From: Bacillota bacterium
GTDB lineage: Bacteria; Bacillota; Sulfobacillia; JAMCWA01
Assembly: GCA_023475165.1 (NCBI GenBank)
Contig: JAMCWA010000084.1
Span: 1 to 64,000 of the forward strand
Reading direction: 5' to 3'
DNA length: 64,000 nucleotides
Part shown: piece after piece, positions 45,782 to 54,894 of the stretch
Position numbering within the stretch: position 1 is the first letter of the stretch
Layout of the letters: every line of letters starts with the position of its first letter
Position numbers and translations under genes: made by a program
The notes under the pieces: model-generated
What the model was told of the DNA's origin: nothing
What the model saw: only the letters and a program-made list of their open reading frames with translations
The model's database searches: none

Positions 45782-46933
45782 TCATTGCGGGGGCGTCAAA
45801 ACCGTCGGATCAGCGATCTTGTTGAAGTAATGGAAGGAGCCACCTTGTACCTTCTGCACTTGCACCGTCTTTAGCACTTCGCCGCCGGCAGTGTAACCCT
45901 GAATGGTGCCCGTGACGGCTTCAAAGTTCTTGGTCGCGGCGATGGCGTCACGAATCTTGTCCGGATCCGTACTCTTGGCCTGCTTCAAGGCGTTGGCCAA
46001 AACGTAAACGGCATCGTAGGTGGAAGCAGCCACCATGTCGGGATCAACGCCATAGGCCTTCTTGAAGTTGGCAAAAAAGTTCTTGGCTACCGGTCGCTCA
46101 TCGTCCCGGTTCAGATTGGTGGTGATGATGACCCCCTCGGCCGCTTCCTTGGCCACACCCAGGAATTGCTTGGTGGAGTCAATCCCCTCGGTACCGAGGA
46201 TTTGGGCCTTAATCCCGAGGGACTTGGCCTGCATGACGATCTGCGCGCCTTCCGAGGCATAGGCCACCATATAGATGAGGTCGGGTTCCAGCCCCTTGAT
46301 CTTGGTTAAAATGGGGTTGAACTCCTTCTCACCGGCGGGAAAGATGTCATTGGAAACGATGGTTGCCCCGAGGGCTTCGGCACGTTCCTTGAAAGCCGAG
46401 CCGAGAGTCTTGCCAAAATCGTTATCGATGGCTAAGATAGAGATCTTTTTTGCCCCCAGGAGTTTAACCGCCACTTCGGCTCCGGCCCGTCCCTGGACGG
46501 TCCCCAAGAAGCTCTGCCGGAACATATACTTCCCCGCCTTGGTGATGTCCGGGTGGACGGCATAGGCCGTGATCATGGGGATTTTGGCCTGCTGCAAAAC
46601 CGGAGCTACTGCCCGGGTGGTGCCGCTGTAGGAGCCGCTGATGACGGCCACCACCTTTTCCCCAATGAGCTTGTTGGCGATGTTGACGGCTTCTTTGGAG
46701 TCAAGACGATCATCGTTGACCAAAAGCTTCAATTCCCGCCCGTCGATACCGCCGGCAGCATTAATCTCCTTCACCGCCAATTCCGCCGCCCGTTTGGCGC
46801 TCTCGCCATCAGCCGCCGCTGGACCAGTGATGGGCGCCAAGAAACCGATCTTGATGGATTTGTCGCCTCCCCCGCAACCGACCGCCGTCAGGAGCAGGGC
46901 CACCATGAGGGCAAGGACCAAAAACCTTTTCAA
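45782..46933 (-). CDS. ABC transporter substrate-binding lipoprotein (LivJ/K type)
   Basis: 383 residues from TTG 46933 (AAAGGGGG nine bases upstream). The signal RFLVLALMVALLLTAVGCGGG has a lipobox Cys. The mature type I periplasmic-binding fold shows GFLAPITGPAAADGES and SGSYSGTTRAVAPVLQQAKIPMI. Delivers substrate to LivHMGF. The open frame to 47056 runs through the upstream direct repeats and is unlikely to be translated. The substrate may be histidine or urocanate given the neighbours; that is inference. Confidence 0.92.
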   Translation of the reverse strand: MKRFLVLALMVALLLTAVGCGGGDKSIKIGFLAPITGPAAADGESAKRAAELAVKEINAAGGIDGRELKLLVNDDRLDSKEAVNIANKLIGEKVVAVISGSYSGTTRAVAPVLQQAKIPMITAYAVHPDITKAGKYMFRQSFLGTVQGRAGAEVAVKLLGAKKISILAIDNDFGKTLGSAFKERAEALGATIVSNDIFPAGEKEFNPILTKIKGLEPDLIYMVAYASEGAQIVMQAKSLGIKAQILGTEGIDSTKQFLGVAKEAAEGVIITTNLNRDDERPVAKNFFANFKKAYGVDPDMVAASTYDAVYVLANALKQAKSTDPDKIRDAIAATKNFEAVTGTIQGYTAGGEVLKTVQVQKVQGGSFHYFNKIADPTVLTPPQ

Positions 46934-47007
46934 ACGAATCAACCCCCTTTGCACAATTTCAACGGCTCTGGTAATTGGTATTAATTCGCCGGCGGGCGAC
47001 AATTCCC

Positions 47008-47045
47008 TTGCCCCCATATTGCTCTTATTTGCCCCAATATTGCTC
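47008..47045. promoter_or_regulatory. two 17-bp direct repeats upstream of the binding-protein gene
   Basis: TTGCCCCCATATTGCTC at 47008-47024 and TTGCCCCAATATTGCTC at 47029-47045 differ at one base and repeat every 21 bp, two helical turns. A likely operator between the response-regulator gene and the transporter genes. Confidence 0.6.
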
Positions 47046-47148
47046 AAGCACCCCATGTTCCGGTGGCTTGAAGACTCCCCAGACCAGACTAAAGCCTAGA
47101 AGTCTTCCCCTCTAGCTTAGTCGGGAAAGGACTCTCCGGAAGGGGTGA

Positions 47149-48576
47149 CTACATTGGGGAATCCGGTTTCTCCGTTTTCTTTAAGCCGTATTTCTCGAGG
47201 CGGTAAAGGAGGGCATAACGGCTGAGATGAAGGAGGCGGGCGGCCTGGCTCTGGTTGCCACCACTTTTTTCCAGAGCCTTCAGGATGAGGTGTTTCTCCA
47301 GTTCTTCCAGATCCAGTCCCTCTTCCGGAATGTCCAGAGTAAATCCGCTGCCGCCCCCTTCTTCTGCCGCCAGGATTTCCGCCGGAAGGCACTCCCGGGT
47401 GATAACCCCACCCGAACACAAAAGGCAGGCCCTCTCGAGGACGTTTTCCAGTTCCCGGACGTTTCCGGGCCAAGAATAGTTCATGAGGGCGGCCAGAGCC
47501 GCGGGGGCGATCTGAAAATGACCGCCAGAAGGGGCCGCCCCTCCCGGCGGGGCCAAACCGTTCGAAGGGGGGTTCGTCCGGGAGAACTTCGCCAAAAAGT
47601 GCTGGACTAAAAGGGGGATGTCCTCCTTTCTTTCCCGCAGGGGAGGTAGCGTGATGGGCACGACGTTGAGACGGTAGTAGAGATCCTGGCGGAACCTCCC
47701 TTCGCGCATGGCCTGCTCCAAATTGCGGTTGGTAGCCGCAATAATGCGCACGTCCACCATTATTCGTTCCGTCCCACCCAATCGTTCAAAAGATCGCTCC
47801 TGCAAGACCCGGAGAAGTTTCACCTGCACAGCAGGGGTGAGCTCGCCCACCTCGTCCAGGAAGAGGGTACCGCCGTTGGCCATCTCGAAGCGACCAATTC
47901 GGCGGGTGAGGGCCCCGGTGAAGGCCCCTTTCTCGTGGCCGAAAAGCTCACTCTCTAAAAGGGTCTCGGGGAGGGCAGCACAGCTGACGGCAATAAAGGG
48001 ACCGGTCCGGCGCCCGCTAAGATAATGCAAGGCTCTGGCCACCAGCTCTTTGCCAGTGCCGCTTTCTCCTTGAATGAGAACGGTGGCCTGGCTATCGGCC
48101 ACCCTTTCAATGAGGTCGAAGACCTGGCGCATCTTGGCGCTCTTACCCACGATGTTCTGAAAACTGTAACGAGTTTCTAGTTCCCGGCGCAGGTAAGCCA
48201 CTTCTTTGGTCAGACTCTGGTTCTCTAGGGCCCGTGCCAAGACCAGTTTGACCGCTTCTAAGTCAAAGGGTTTGGTGATGTAGTCATAGGCCCCCGCCTT
48301 GATGGCCTCCACGGCCGTCTCGATGGAGCCATAGGCCGTCATGATGATCACAGCCACCAGGGGCATCTCCGCTTTGATTTGCCGCAAAACCGAAAGTCCG
48401 TCCAGGCCGGGCAACTTCAGGTCCAAGAGCACTAGATCCGGTTTCTCTTCGCGCAAAAGGGCCAACCCTTCCGGCCCGCTCCCAGCGGTGAAGATCTCCA
48501 GGCCCTCCGACCGCAGGGCCCGGCTCAGGGCCCAGCGCATGTTCTTTTCATCATCGATGATCAAAAGTCTGGCCAT
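47149..48576 (-). CDS. sigma-54-dependent NtrC-family response regulator
   Basis: 475 residues from ATG 48576. Receiver domain with phospho-Asp in LVLLDLKLPG (~50), AAA+ domain with Walker A GESGTGKELVARAL, the sigma-54 contact GAFTGAL, and RFRQDLYYRLNV, then a C-terminal Fis-type helix-turn-helix (NQSQAARLLHLSRYALLYRL). Eight bases after the kinase gene. It would activate sigma-54 promoters, plausibly of the transporter and urocanase genes. Confidence 0.95.
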   Translation of the reverse strand: MARLLIIDDEKNMRWALSRALRSEGLEIFTAGSGPEGLALLREEKPDLVLLDLKLPGLDGLSVLRQIKAEMPLVAVIIMTAYGSIETAVEAIKAGAYDYITKPFDLEAVKLVLARALENQSLTKEVAYLRRELETRYSFQNIVGKSAKMRQVFDLIERVADSQATVLIQGESGTGKELVARALHYLSGRRTGPFIAVSCAALPETLLESELFGHEKGAFTGALTRRIGRFEMANGGTLFLDEVGELTPAVQVKLLRVLQERSFERLGGTERIMVDVRIIAATNRNLEQAMREGRFRQDLYYRLNVVPITLPPLRERKEDIPLLVQHFLAKFSRTNPPSNGLAPPGGAAPSGGHFQIAPAALAALMNYSWPGNVRELENVLERACLLCSGGVITRECLPAEILAAEEGGGSGFTLDIPEEGLDLEELEKHLILKALEKSGGNQSQAARLLHLSRYALLYRLEKYGLKKTEKPDSPM

Positions 48577-48583
48577 GCCCACG

Positions 48584-49783
48584 TCACCCCAAACCTTGTT
48601 TGGCCGGTAGCCTAATGGTGAAGGTCGATCCCAACCCCGGCTCACTTTGCACCGTGATGATTCCCGCGTGTAAGTCAATTATGCGGTGGGCCACCGCTAG
48701 CCCTAATCCGGTTCCCCCTTCTTTAGTGGTAAAAAAGGGTTCGAAGATTCGCTCCCGGTCAGCCGGCACTATCCCTTGACCCGTGTCGCGCAAGTCCAGA
48801 CGGACCCGGTCCCCGTCCGAACTCGTGCGTACAAAAATCCGCCCTCCCCCCGGCATCGCCTCAGCGGCATTCATCATCAGGTTGAAAAACACCTGTTTGA
48901 GTTGGTTGCCGTCGGCCAAAACCAAAAGCGGTCCCGGGGAATATTCTTTCACTACTTCCACCTTTCTTTCGGAAAGATAGCGCTCCATGATGGCCACGCT
49001 CTCCTCCAACAGCTCATTGATGTCCAGGAGGGTCCGCTCCGGTTTTTTCGGGCGAGCAAAGTCTAGAAAATCGCTGAGGATGCGATTTAAACGGTCGGCC
49101 TCGGCTACGATGACGCGAATATATTCTTCGAGCTCGGGATTCGGAAACTCCTTCTGCAAAAGCTGGGCCGTGGTCTTGATGATGCCCGCCGGATTCCGAA
49201 TCTCATGGGCCAAACCGGCCGCCATTCGCCCCAGGGCGGCCAGCCGGTCAGCCTGGCGGACTTGTTCCTCCAACCGGCCCTTCTCCGCGACCCTGGTCTG
49301 AAGTTCCTGATGCATCTTCTCCAGGGTCTGACTGCGAAGAGCCAGGTCCTGTAGGGCATCCCGGTGTTGCAAGAAAAGTCCCTGATAGGCGCGGCGCTGT
49401 CTTCTTTCCCCTTCCACCAGAAATCCGGTGGCCCAGCCCACGAAATTTAGGAGCAAAACATCCAGCACCAGGGGTGAGGCCTGCTCCCGCAGCCAAAAGA
49501 GGTAGGGGGCATAAAGAAGGCTGGCGGCCAAGGCGGTGATGACCCCACCCTTGATGCCGAAACGAAAGGCGGCAAAGATCACCGGGAGGTGGTAGAGGGC
49601 CCGGTGAAAAGAATGGTACTCGTGGAATTGCGGCCCCGTCGTATAGTGGAGAAAACTGACCACAGCCAAAAAAAGGATGAGCAAGGCGATGATGAGGAGA
49701 TCACTGGTCGAACCGGCACCGTCCCTCAGGAAACCCAAGCCCTTCTCAGTTTGCGTCTCTAGATCTCTCCTTTGGCCTGGCAT
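48584..49783 (-). CDS. membrane sensor histidine kinase (NtrB/AtoS-like)
   Basis: About 399 residues. Four N-terminal helices (from LLIIALLILFLAVVSFL to VLLLNFVGWATGFLV), a coiled-coil region, the dimerisation His in AAGLAHEIRNPAGIIKTTAQ, and the ATPase N, G1 and G2 boxes (FFNLMMNAAEAMPGG, DTGQGI, GGTGLGLAV). The open frame reaches TTG 49813; ATG 49783 is preferred. Forms an operon with the regulator. Confidence 0.9.
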   Translation of the reverse strand: MPGQRRDLETQTEKGLGFLRDGAGSTSDLLIIALLILFLAVVSFLHYTTGPQFHEYHSFHRALYHLPVIFAAFRFGIKGGVITALAASLLYAPYLFWLREQASPLVLDVLLLNFVGWATGFLVEGERRQRRAYQGLFLQHRDALQDLALRSQTLEKMHQELQTRVAEKGRLEEQVRQADRLAALGRMAAGLAHEIRNPAGIIKTTAQLLQKEFPNPELEEYIRVIVAEADRLNRILSDFLDFARPKKPERTLLDINELLEESVAIMERYLSERKVEVVKEYSPGPLLVLADGNQLKQVFFNLMMNAAEAMPGGGRIFVRTSSDGDRVRLDLRDTGQGIVPADRERIFEPFFTTKEGGTGLGLAVAHRIIDLHAGIITVQSEPGLGSTFTIRLPAKQGLG

Positions 49784-49794
49784 CTGCCCACCAT

Positions 49795-49900
49795 CCCCGC
49801 TGCCCTGAAACAAACCGGTTACTTCCAGGGCGCCGCTCGGGCGTCGCCGCCCTGCTGCTGTTACATTACCTTATGGCGCCGCCAGAAGCGGCCTGGGAAG
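49795..49900. repeat. second dispersed repeat, copy 1
   Basis: CCCTGAAACAAACC, TTACTTCCAGGGCGCCGC and, after a spacer, GCTGTTACATTACCTTATGG, CGCCGCC. Matches 59105-59190 over most of ~90 bp. Followed up to 50097 by ~200 bases without a recognised gene. Confidence 0.7.
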
Positions 49901-50097
49901 AATCTTGTGTCGATCCGGCGGCAGTTGCCATCAAGGCCCTCAAGGGCGGGCTCCAGGCCTTTCTTGATGTTGCCGCCGGATCGAAGCTTGGGACAAGTTT
50001 GGAGGCCGTTCTGGGGTCCAGGGTGATATTGGCCAAAAGCGAGCTTGGTGGCCTGGCGGTACTTGTTTTTCCAGAACCGGGCCCGCACCCTTTGCCA

Positions 50098-50760
50098 TCA
50101 TTTTACTACTCGCCCGTCCCTCATGTAAAGTATGCGGTCAGCAAAGCGGAAATTTTCTGGATTATGGGTCACCACGATCAGAGTGGCTCCCTCCCGGGCC
50201 AGATCCCGGAAGAGCTCCATGACCTCCCAGCCGGTCTGACTATCTAGGTTCCCCGTGGGTTCATCCGCCAGGATGATCGGCGCCTCACGTACCAGAGCCC
50301 GGGCAATGGCCACCCGCTGCCTTTCTCCGCCAGAGAGGAGGTTGGGCAGGCGCCTGGCTTTCCCCAAAAGCCCCACCCGCTCCAGGGCTTCCTCCGCCTT
50401 GCGCCTCTGTCGGACCCGGTCCCAGCCGGAGACGGTCAGGGGAAGGAGGACATTCTCCAGCACCGTTAAATGAGTCAAGAGTTGAAAATCCTGAAAGACG
50501 AACCCCAAGTAGTCTCCCCGAAACTCGGCCCGCTGTTCCTGGCTCAGATCATATATAGGAATGTCATCGATCCTGGTGCTTCCCTCATCGGGCGGGTTGA
50601 GACCGCCAATGACGGAAAGGAGGGTGCTCTTCCCAGACCCTGAGGGGCCCACCACCATGAGAAACTCCCCCGCTTCCACCTGCAGTTCGACCCCTCTTAA
50701 GGCCCAAAAGAGCTCCTTACCGTCTGGATAGACCTTCCCCACAGCCTGTAACTCTATCAT
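50098..50760 (-). CDS. ABC transporter ATPase (LolD/MacB type)
   Basis: 220 residues from ATG 50760 (AAGGG nine bases upstream). Walker A GPSGSGKSTLLSVIGG, signature LLSGGERQRVAIARAL, Walker B IILADEPTGNLDSQTG. Pairs with the FtsX-like permease 336 bases upstream. With DUF2318 the set resembles the accessory part of P19-type iron-uptake loci. Confidence 0.93.
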   Translation of the reverse strand: MIELQAVGKVYPDGKELFWALRGVELQVEAGEFLMVVGPSGSGKSTLLSVIGGLNPPDEGSTRIDDIPIYDLSQEQRAEFRGDYLGFVFQDFQLLTHLTVLENVLLPLTVSGWDRVRQRRKAEEALERVGLLGKARRLPNLLSGGERQRVAIARALVREAPIILADEPTGNLDSQTGWEVMELFRDLAREGATLIVVTHNPENFRFADRILYMRDGRVVK

Positions 50761-51096
50761 TATGACCATCCCTTCTCAAGAGCGCCTTTGGCAGCACCAG
50801 CAACGAATGAAAAGGTGGCAGTGCGGCGACGGGCGGGCGATCGTCGGCCGAGCGATTTCACCGAGCCCGGTACCGCATCCGGCGAAGCGGGGCCCAAAAG
50901 TCCACGGGGGCACGGATGCCGCCGAACGCAACCGGCTCAACGTTGAGTATCTTTCCGCGTCAAGGACGTAGCCTTGAAGCCAGGGCCGTGGTCTGGGGGA
51001 AGAACTCCCCCACGGGTATAACACTCTATTGTCCCGTAGCACCTCGCTAAAGACCCTGCGCGCAGCCCCTCGGATGTTCCATCAGGGTACAACACT
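50761..51096. other. gap with a duplicated permease gene tail
   Basis: 336 bases without a recognised gene. It includes a copy (51014-51045) of the tail of the permease gene. Confidence 0.55.
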
Positions 51097-51117
51097 CTAT
51101 TGTCCCCGTAGCACCTC
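51014..51117. repeat. direct repeat duplicating a gene 3' end (32/33 bp, 71-bp period)
   Basis: 51014-51045 and 51085-51117 share AACACTCTATTGTCCC and GTAGCACCTC with a one-base indel and one substitution. The second covers the last codons and stop of the FtsX-like permease gene. Confidence 0.82.
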
Positions 51118-52263
51118 CGCCGGGTCCAGGTCGGCCGCTCGCCGGGCCGGATAAGAAGCAGCCAGGACGGCCAAGAGAGCGGCTGTTCCCAGAGAAGCAG
51201 GGATCAGCCACCACGGGAAAAATTGAGCTCCAGATCCGCTACCCACCATCGGTCGCAGGGCCAGGACCGCTACCATCCCCAGGAGGCATCCCAGTCCGCC
51301 CCCGGCCAGGCCGATGGCCAGGGCCTCCACCAGGATGATCGTGGCTATTTGCCGCCTGCGAAAACCGATGGCGCGCAATACCCCGATCTCTTTTGTCCGT
51401 TCCCGGATCGAGATGAGCAAAGTATTGATGACCATCAAAGAACCCACCAGGAGCATCAGCCCAGAAAGCAGCCAGGAGAAGCTTTGAAACCTCTTCGCCG
51501 TCTCCATTCTGGCCTGGACGGCCTGTTTCAGGGCGGTGACCCGGGCATCCGGGAGAACGGCAGAAATCTCTCCCACCATTTGCTCAATTGGGCAGGTGTT
51601 ACAGTAAGCACTGACCTCAATCAGGCTAAGGCGACCGGGGCGGCCCAGGATCTCCTGCACCAGCGGCAGTTGGGCAAAGACCAGGCCGTCATCGGGGCTA
51701 CCCGTCTCCTCCAGTATACCGGTTACGGTCATCTTCCGGTCCCCCAGGGTCAGACTGTCTCCCACCCGCAATCCCAGGGCGGCGGCGACAGCGTGACCAG
51801 GCAGAATCTCTTCCTCCCCTTCCGGCAGCCGGCCCTGTACCTGCCACCAGGCCTTCAACCTTGATTCCCTATCAAAATCCACGCCAGCCAGAGGCACCTT
51901 CTGGCCCCGGGTGGAGTCTACCACCCCCAGGAGCTTCGGCGAGGTGACCCGGATGGAAGCGGCATCGGGAATGTGGCCGATCTTGTCCAAAACCGCCATT
52001 TCGAAGTCTTTCACTTCATAGGTAACTCCTGGTAACGTGACCCCACCGTAAGTCAGGTTAAGGGTGCCCGTTTGCGGCAGGACCAGGATGTTGGCACCAA
52101 ACTCATCGAGCCGGTTTCCCAACTCGGCCACCATGATTCCGGAGAGCGAAAAGAGAGCCACGGCGGCCATGACGCCCAGGGCCAGACCGAAAACGGCCAG
52201 GGCAAAACGCCCACCTCGGCGGGTTATGCTCAAGAGGGCGATCTCCAATAATGTCAAAGGCAT
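51097..52263 (-). CDS. FtsX/MacB-family ABC permease
   Basis: 388 residues: N-terminal helix (GGRFALAVFGLALGVMAAVALFS), a ~220-residue extracytoplasmic domain, then three C-terminal helices (LLSGLMLLVGSLMVINTLLI and onward) with the FtsX loop RERTKEIGVLRAIGFRRRQI. The C-terminal tail PARRAADLDPAEVLRGQ is typical. Such pairs transmit force to periplasmic partners rather than transport across the membrane. CNTCPIEQM in the outer domain could bind metal or a redox partner. Confidence 0.92.
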   Translation of the reverse strand: MPLTLLEIALLSITRRGGRFALAVFGLALGVMAAVALFSLSGIMVAELGNRLDEFGANILVLPQTGTLNLTYGGVTLPGVTYEVKDFEMAVLDKIGHIPDAASIRVTSPKLLGVVDSTRGQKVPLAGVDFDRESRLKAWWQVQGRLPEGEEEILPGHAVAAALGLRVGDSLTLGDRKMTVTGILEETGSPDDGLVFAQLPLVQEILGRPGRLSLIEVSAYCNTCPIEQMVGEISAVLPDARVTALKQAVQARMETAKRFQSFSWLLSGLMLLVGSLMVINTLLISIRERTKEIGVLRAIGFRRRQIATIILVEALAIGLAGGGLGCLLGMVAVLALRPMVGSGSGAQFFPWWLIPASLGTAALLAVLAASYPARRAADLDPAEVLRGQ

Positions 52264-52308
52264 ACGCTCCCTTCGGCAGGACCGAACCCATCGGTCGCCC
52301 TGCGGCGG

Positions 52309-52929
52309 CTATTTTCGTGGTCTCCAGGCCAGGATAGTCGGCTCATCTATAATCAGTTGCTCTCCTTCTTCCCGGGAGGCCAGCTTGGCGGGCGGGTAGC
52401 TGATACACCCACCGGTGATGCCCTTTAAGGTTTCCAGGCTCCAGGTAGTCCCGCAGACCCCGCAGACCAGGTTGTTCTTATTAATAAAGAAGGTGGTAGA
52501 CTCGCACGGCTCGCAAAGCCGCACCGCCGTGACCAGCCGCCCGGAAGGGGAGAGATAGGCCAACAGGGGCACCGTCTGATTCCCCTTCTTGTAGTCAAAG
52601 CTGACCAACTTCTTCTCTTTGACCACCTGAGTGGGGAGCGAGAGGATTCCAGCGCTAACCCGCGCTGTCACCGGCGTCATCTCCAGGATATCAGAACCGT
52701 AATTGACCCGCCTCATTCCCGCCCACAGGGCATAACCAGCGAAAAAAGCGACAATAATGAGGGCTGTAACGAGGATCCGGCTGCTGGCCGGCCAGCTGAA
52801 GGTGCCGCTTTTTCTCATCCCGCTGGTTGCGGATGGCTGAGTCGACACCCGCTGGTACTTTTCTCTCTTAGAAAGGTGACCAGCCTCCTGCCGGTACTTT
52901 TCCTTCCTGGGCGATTTCTCTTCGGACAT
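52309..52929 (-). CDS. DUF2318 Fe-S-like membrane-anchored protein
   Basis: 206 residues from ATG 52929 (GAGGAGG eight bases upstream). One N-terminal helix (ILVTALIIVAFFAGYALW), then a domain with two CxxC pairs, VRLCEPCESTTFF and NLVCGVCGTTW, and GGCISYPP, as in DUF2318. In Campylobacter-type P19 iron systems a DUF2318 protein accompanies FtsX permeases and an ATPase; here the order is DUF2318, permease, ATPase. Confidence 0.88.
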   Translation of the reverse strand: MSEEKSPRKEKYRQEAGHLSKREKYQRVSTQPSATSGMRKSGTFSWPASSRILVTALIIVAFFAGYALWAGMRRVNYGSDILEMTPVTARVSAGILSLPTQVVKEKKLVSFDYKKGNQTVPLLAYLSPSGRLVTAVRLCEPCESTTFFINKNNLVCGVCGTTWSLETLKGITGGCISYPPAKLASREEGEQLIIDEPTILAWRPRK

Positions 52930-53107
52930 GCAACCTGCCTCCTCACGTTCTTTTGCGTTTAGCTTAACAGCTCTATTTATTGCAAGGATCGTGCCATGAT
53001 TCACAAGATCTGTTGGCGATCAGGTTTCCGAGCCGAAAAGTACGATAGTAGGGGCTCTTTCCAGTCTTCGCCAGATCAAGAACATGCCTACCTTTTTCGG
53101 TCGACCA

Positions 53108-53154
53108 TGTGTCTTGTGACACATTTTGCGCCGGTCCTGTGTCATTTCGCACAG
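53108..53154. promoter_or_regulatory. pair of inverted repeats upstream of glycerate kinase
   Basis: TGTGTC-TTGT-GACACA (53108-53123) and CTGTG-N8-CACAG (53137-53154) lie side by side, about 40-80 bases before the promoter below. Candidate operator for a glycerate-pathway regulator. Confidence 0.45.
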
Positions 53155-53189
53155 TTCTTCTCAACTGGACCGACCGGGTTTTTTCATCA

Positions 53190-53219
53190 TTGTCCAATCG
53201 GGCCGAATTCTGGTAAAAT
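53190..53219 (+). promoter_or_regulatory. candidate promoter of glycerate kinase gene
   Basis: TTGTCC (53190-53195) and TAAAAT (53214-53219), 18-base spacer, about 40 bases before the gene. Confidence 0.5.
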
Positions 53220-53260
53220 AGTGGTAGACAGCGCCCATTAAGAGGGGAGTTGACTTCCCC

Positions 53261-54649
53261 ATGGAAGATAGCACTCTGAAGATCATCCTCGCTCCCGATT
53301 CCTTCAAAGGGAGTATCACCGCCACAGCAGCCGCCCGGGCCATGGCCGAGGGCATAAGGGAGTTCTTTCCTGGTGCCAGGATCGTGGAAATCCCCATGTC
53401 TGATGGCGGGGAAGGCCTGGTCCAAACCCTGGTGGCCGCAGCGCGGGGAAGGCCGGAGGTGGGCGACGACCTGAGCCCAGTCCGTCCTGGAACGGGTGAC
53501 CAGATATTGGCCGTTTCACAACCAGCTGACGCCGTCGAAAACTCCGGTCCGGGCCGCCTAGCCATCAACCCGGCCGAGGGTCCCTCTCTGGCCCGTATCT
53601 TGACACGGGAGGTTACCGGTCCCTTGGGACACAAGGTCGAAGCCTTCTTCGGCATCCTGGGTGATGGCAGGACAGCGGTAGTGGAGATGGCAGCCGCTTC
53701 CGGTTTGACCCTGGTGCCTCCCGAGAAACGCAATCCCCTCATCACCACCACTTACGGCACCGGCGAGCTGATCCTGGCGGCCGTCCAGGCCGGCTGCCGC
53801 CGGATCATTGTCGGTATCGGTGGCAGCGCCACCAACGACGGCGGGGTTGGGATGGCTCAGGCCCTGGGGATCAGGTTCTTGGATCAGGAAGGCAGGGAGA
53901 TCGGACCGGGAGGAAGGGAACTGGCCCGGATCGCCCGGATTGATGTGTCGGGCCTTAACCCGGTGTTAAATGGGGCGGAAATTGATGTGGCCTGCGACGT
54001 AAACAATCCCCTCACCGGACCGCGCGGAGCGGCTGCCGTTTACGGCCCGCAAAAGGGCGCAACCCCAGCCATGGTCCAGGAGCTGGATGCTGCCTTAAAC
54101 CACCTGGCCGCGGTGATCAGACGGGATTTGGGTAAGGATGCGGCCGAAATCCCGGGAGCCGGCGCCGCCGGTGGGCTGGGGGCAGGGTTGATGGCCTTTC
54201 TTGATGCCCGCCTTCGTCCCGGCATGGACCTGGTCCTGGAGGTTACTGGCTTTCGGGAACAGGTGACCGGGGCCGACCTGGTCATCACCGGCGAGGGTCG
54301 TGTCGACAGCCAGACCCTCTTCGGCAAGGTCCCTTGCGGCGTGGCCAGGGCGGCCAAGGAGCATGGCGTTCCGGTGGTGGCCATCGCCGGCAGCCTGGGG
54401 GACGATGTCACCGCCATCCACAGCTGCGGCATTGACGCCTTTTTTTCTCTGACAGCCGGGCCCACCACCCTGGAGGAGGCCATGCAAAAAGCAGCCTCCC
54501 TCCTGGCCCAGGCCGCCGGTCAGGTGGTGAGGCTCTTTGCCGTAGGCCGGGGAGTTGCTGTGGCCAAGGGTAAGCACGGTGGGTCAACCCCTGGCCGTTT
54601 TGAACAGGTGCGCTATGTGCCAGGTCTCGTCGGGATTGTGAAAGGGTGA
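53261..54649 (+). CDS. glxK: glycerate kinase with internal insertion
   Basis: Phosphorylates glycerate with ATP. Family motifs: LAPDSFKGSITATAAARAM, PMSDGGEGLVQTL, VGIGGSATNDGGVGMAQAL and the VITGEGRVDSQT loop. Length is 462 against the usual ~380: about 45 extra residues (65-113) lie between AARG and EVTGPLGHKVEAFF, mostly Pro/Gly/Ala. ATG with GAGGGGAG upstream. Confidence 0.92.
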   Translation: MEDSTLKIILAPDSFKGSITATAAARAMAEGIREFFPGARIVEIPMSDGGEGLVQTLVAAARGRPEVGDDLSPVRPGTGDQILAVSQPADAVENSGPGRLAINPAEGPSLARILTREVTGPLGHKVEAFFGILGDGRTAVVEMAAASGLTLVPPEKRNPLITTTYGTGELILAAVQAGCRRIIVGIGGSATNDGGVGMAQALGIRFLDQEGREIGPGGRELARIARIDVSGLNPVLNGAEIDVACDVNNPLTGPRGAAAVYGPQKGATPAMVQELDAALNHLAAVIRRDLGKDAAEIPGAGAAGGLGAGLMAFLDARLRPGMDLVLEVTGFREQVTGADLVITGEGRVDSQTLFGKVPCGVARAAKEHGVPVVAIAGSLGDDVTAIHSCGIDAFFSLTAGPTTLEEAMQKAASLLAQAAGQVVRLFAVGRGVAVAKGKHGGSTPGRFEQVRYVPGLVGIVKG

Positions 54650-54894
54650 AAGGCGAAGCTGCGGACAGCTTGTTTTTCCAGGAAGAGGTCCTTATGCCCA
54701 AACCCAACCATGATACGGGAAACGTTAACCATTTGTTCAAGCTCGACGGCAGCCTGATGAATGATTTGTACCCGTCTATAGATGGTTGGGTTTTGTCTTA
54801 GACGATCTGGATTCGGTAGAGATGGCTTCATGCTCAACATTTGGCAGTTTGGCCCTCTGGAAGGGCAGAAGCGTTTTTTCAAACTAGCCCGGTT

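Noticed and set aside
46934-47148. Sigma-54 promoter upstream of the binding-protein gene
   Set aside because: Several GG-N10-GC matches exist (for example TTGGGGCAAATAAGAGCA), but none fits TGGCAC-N5-TTGCA well enough.
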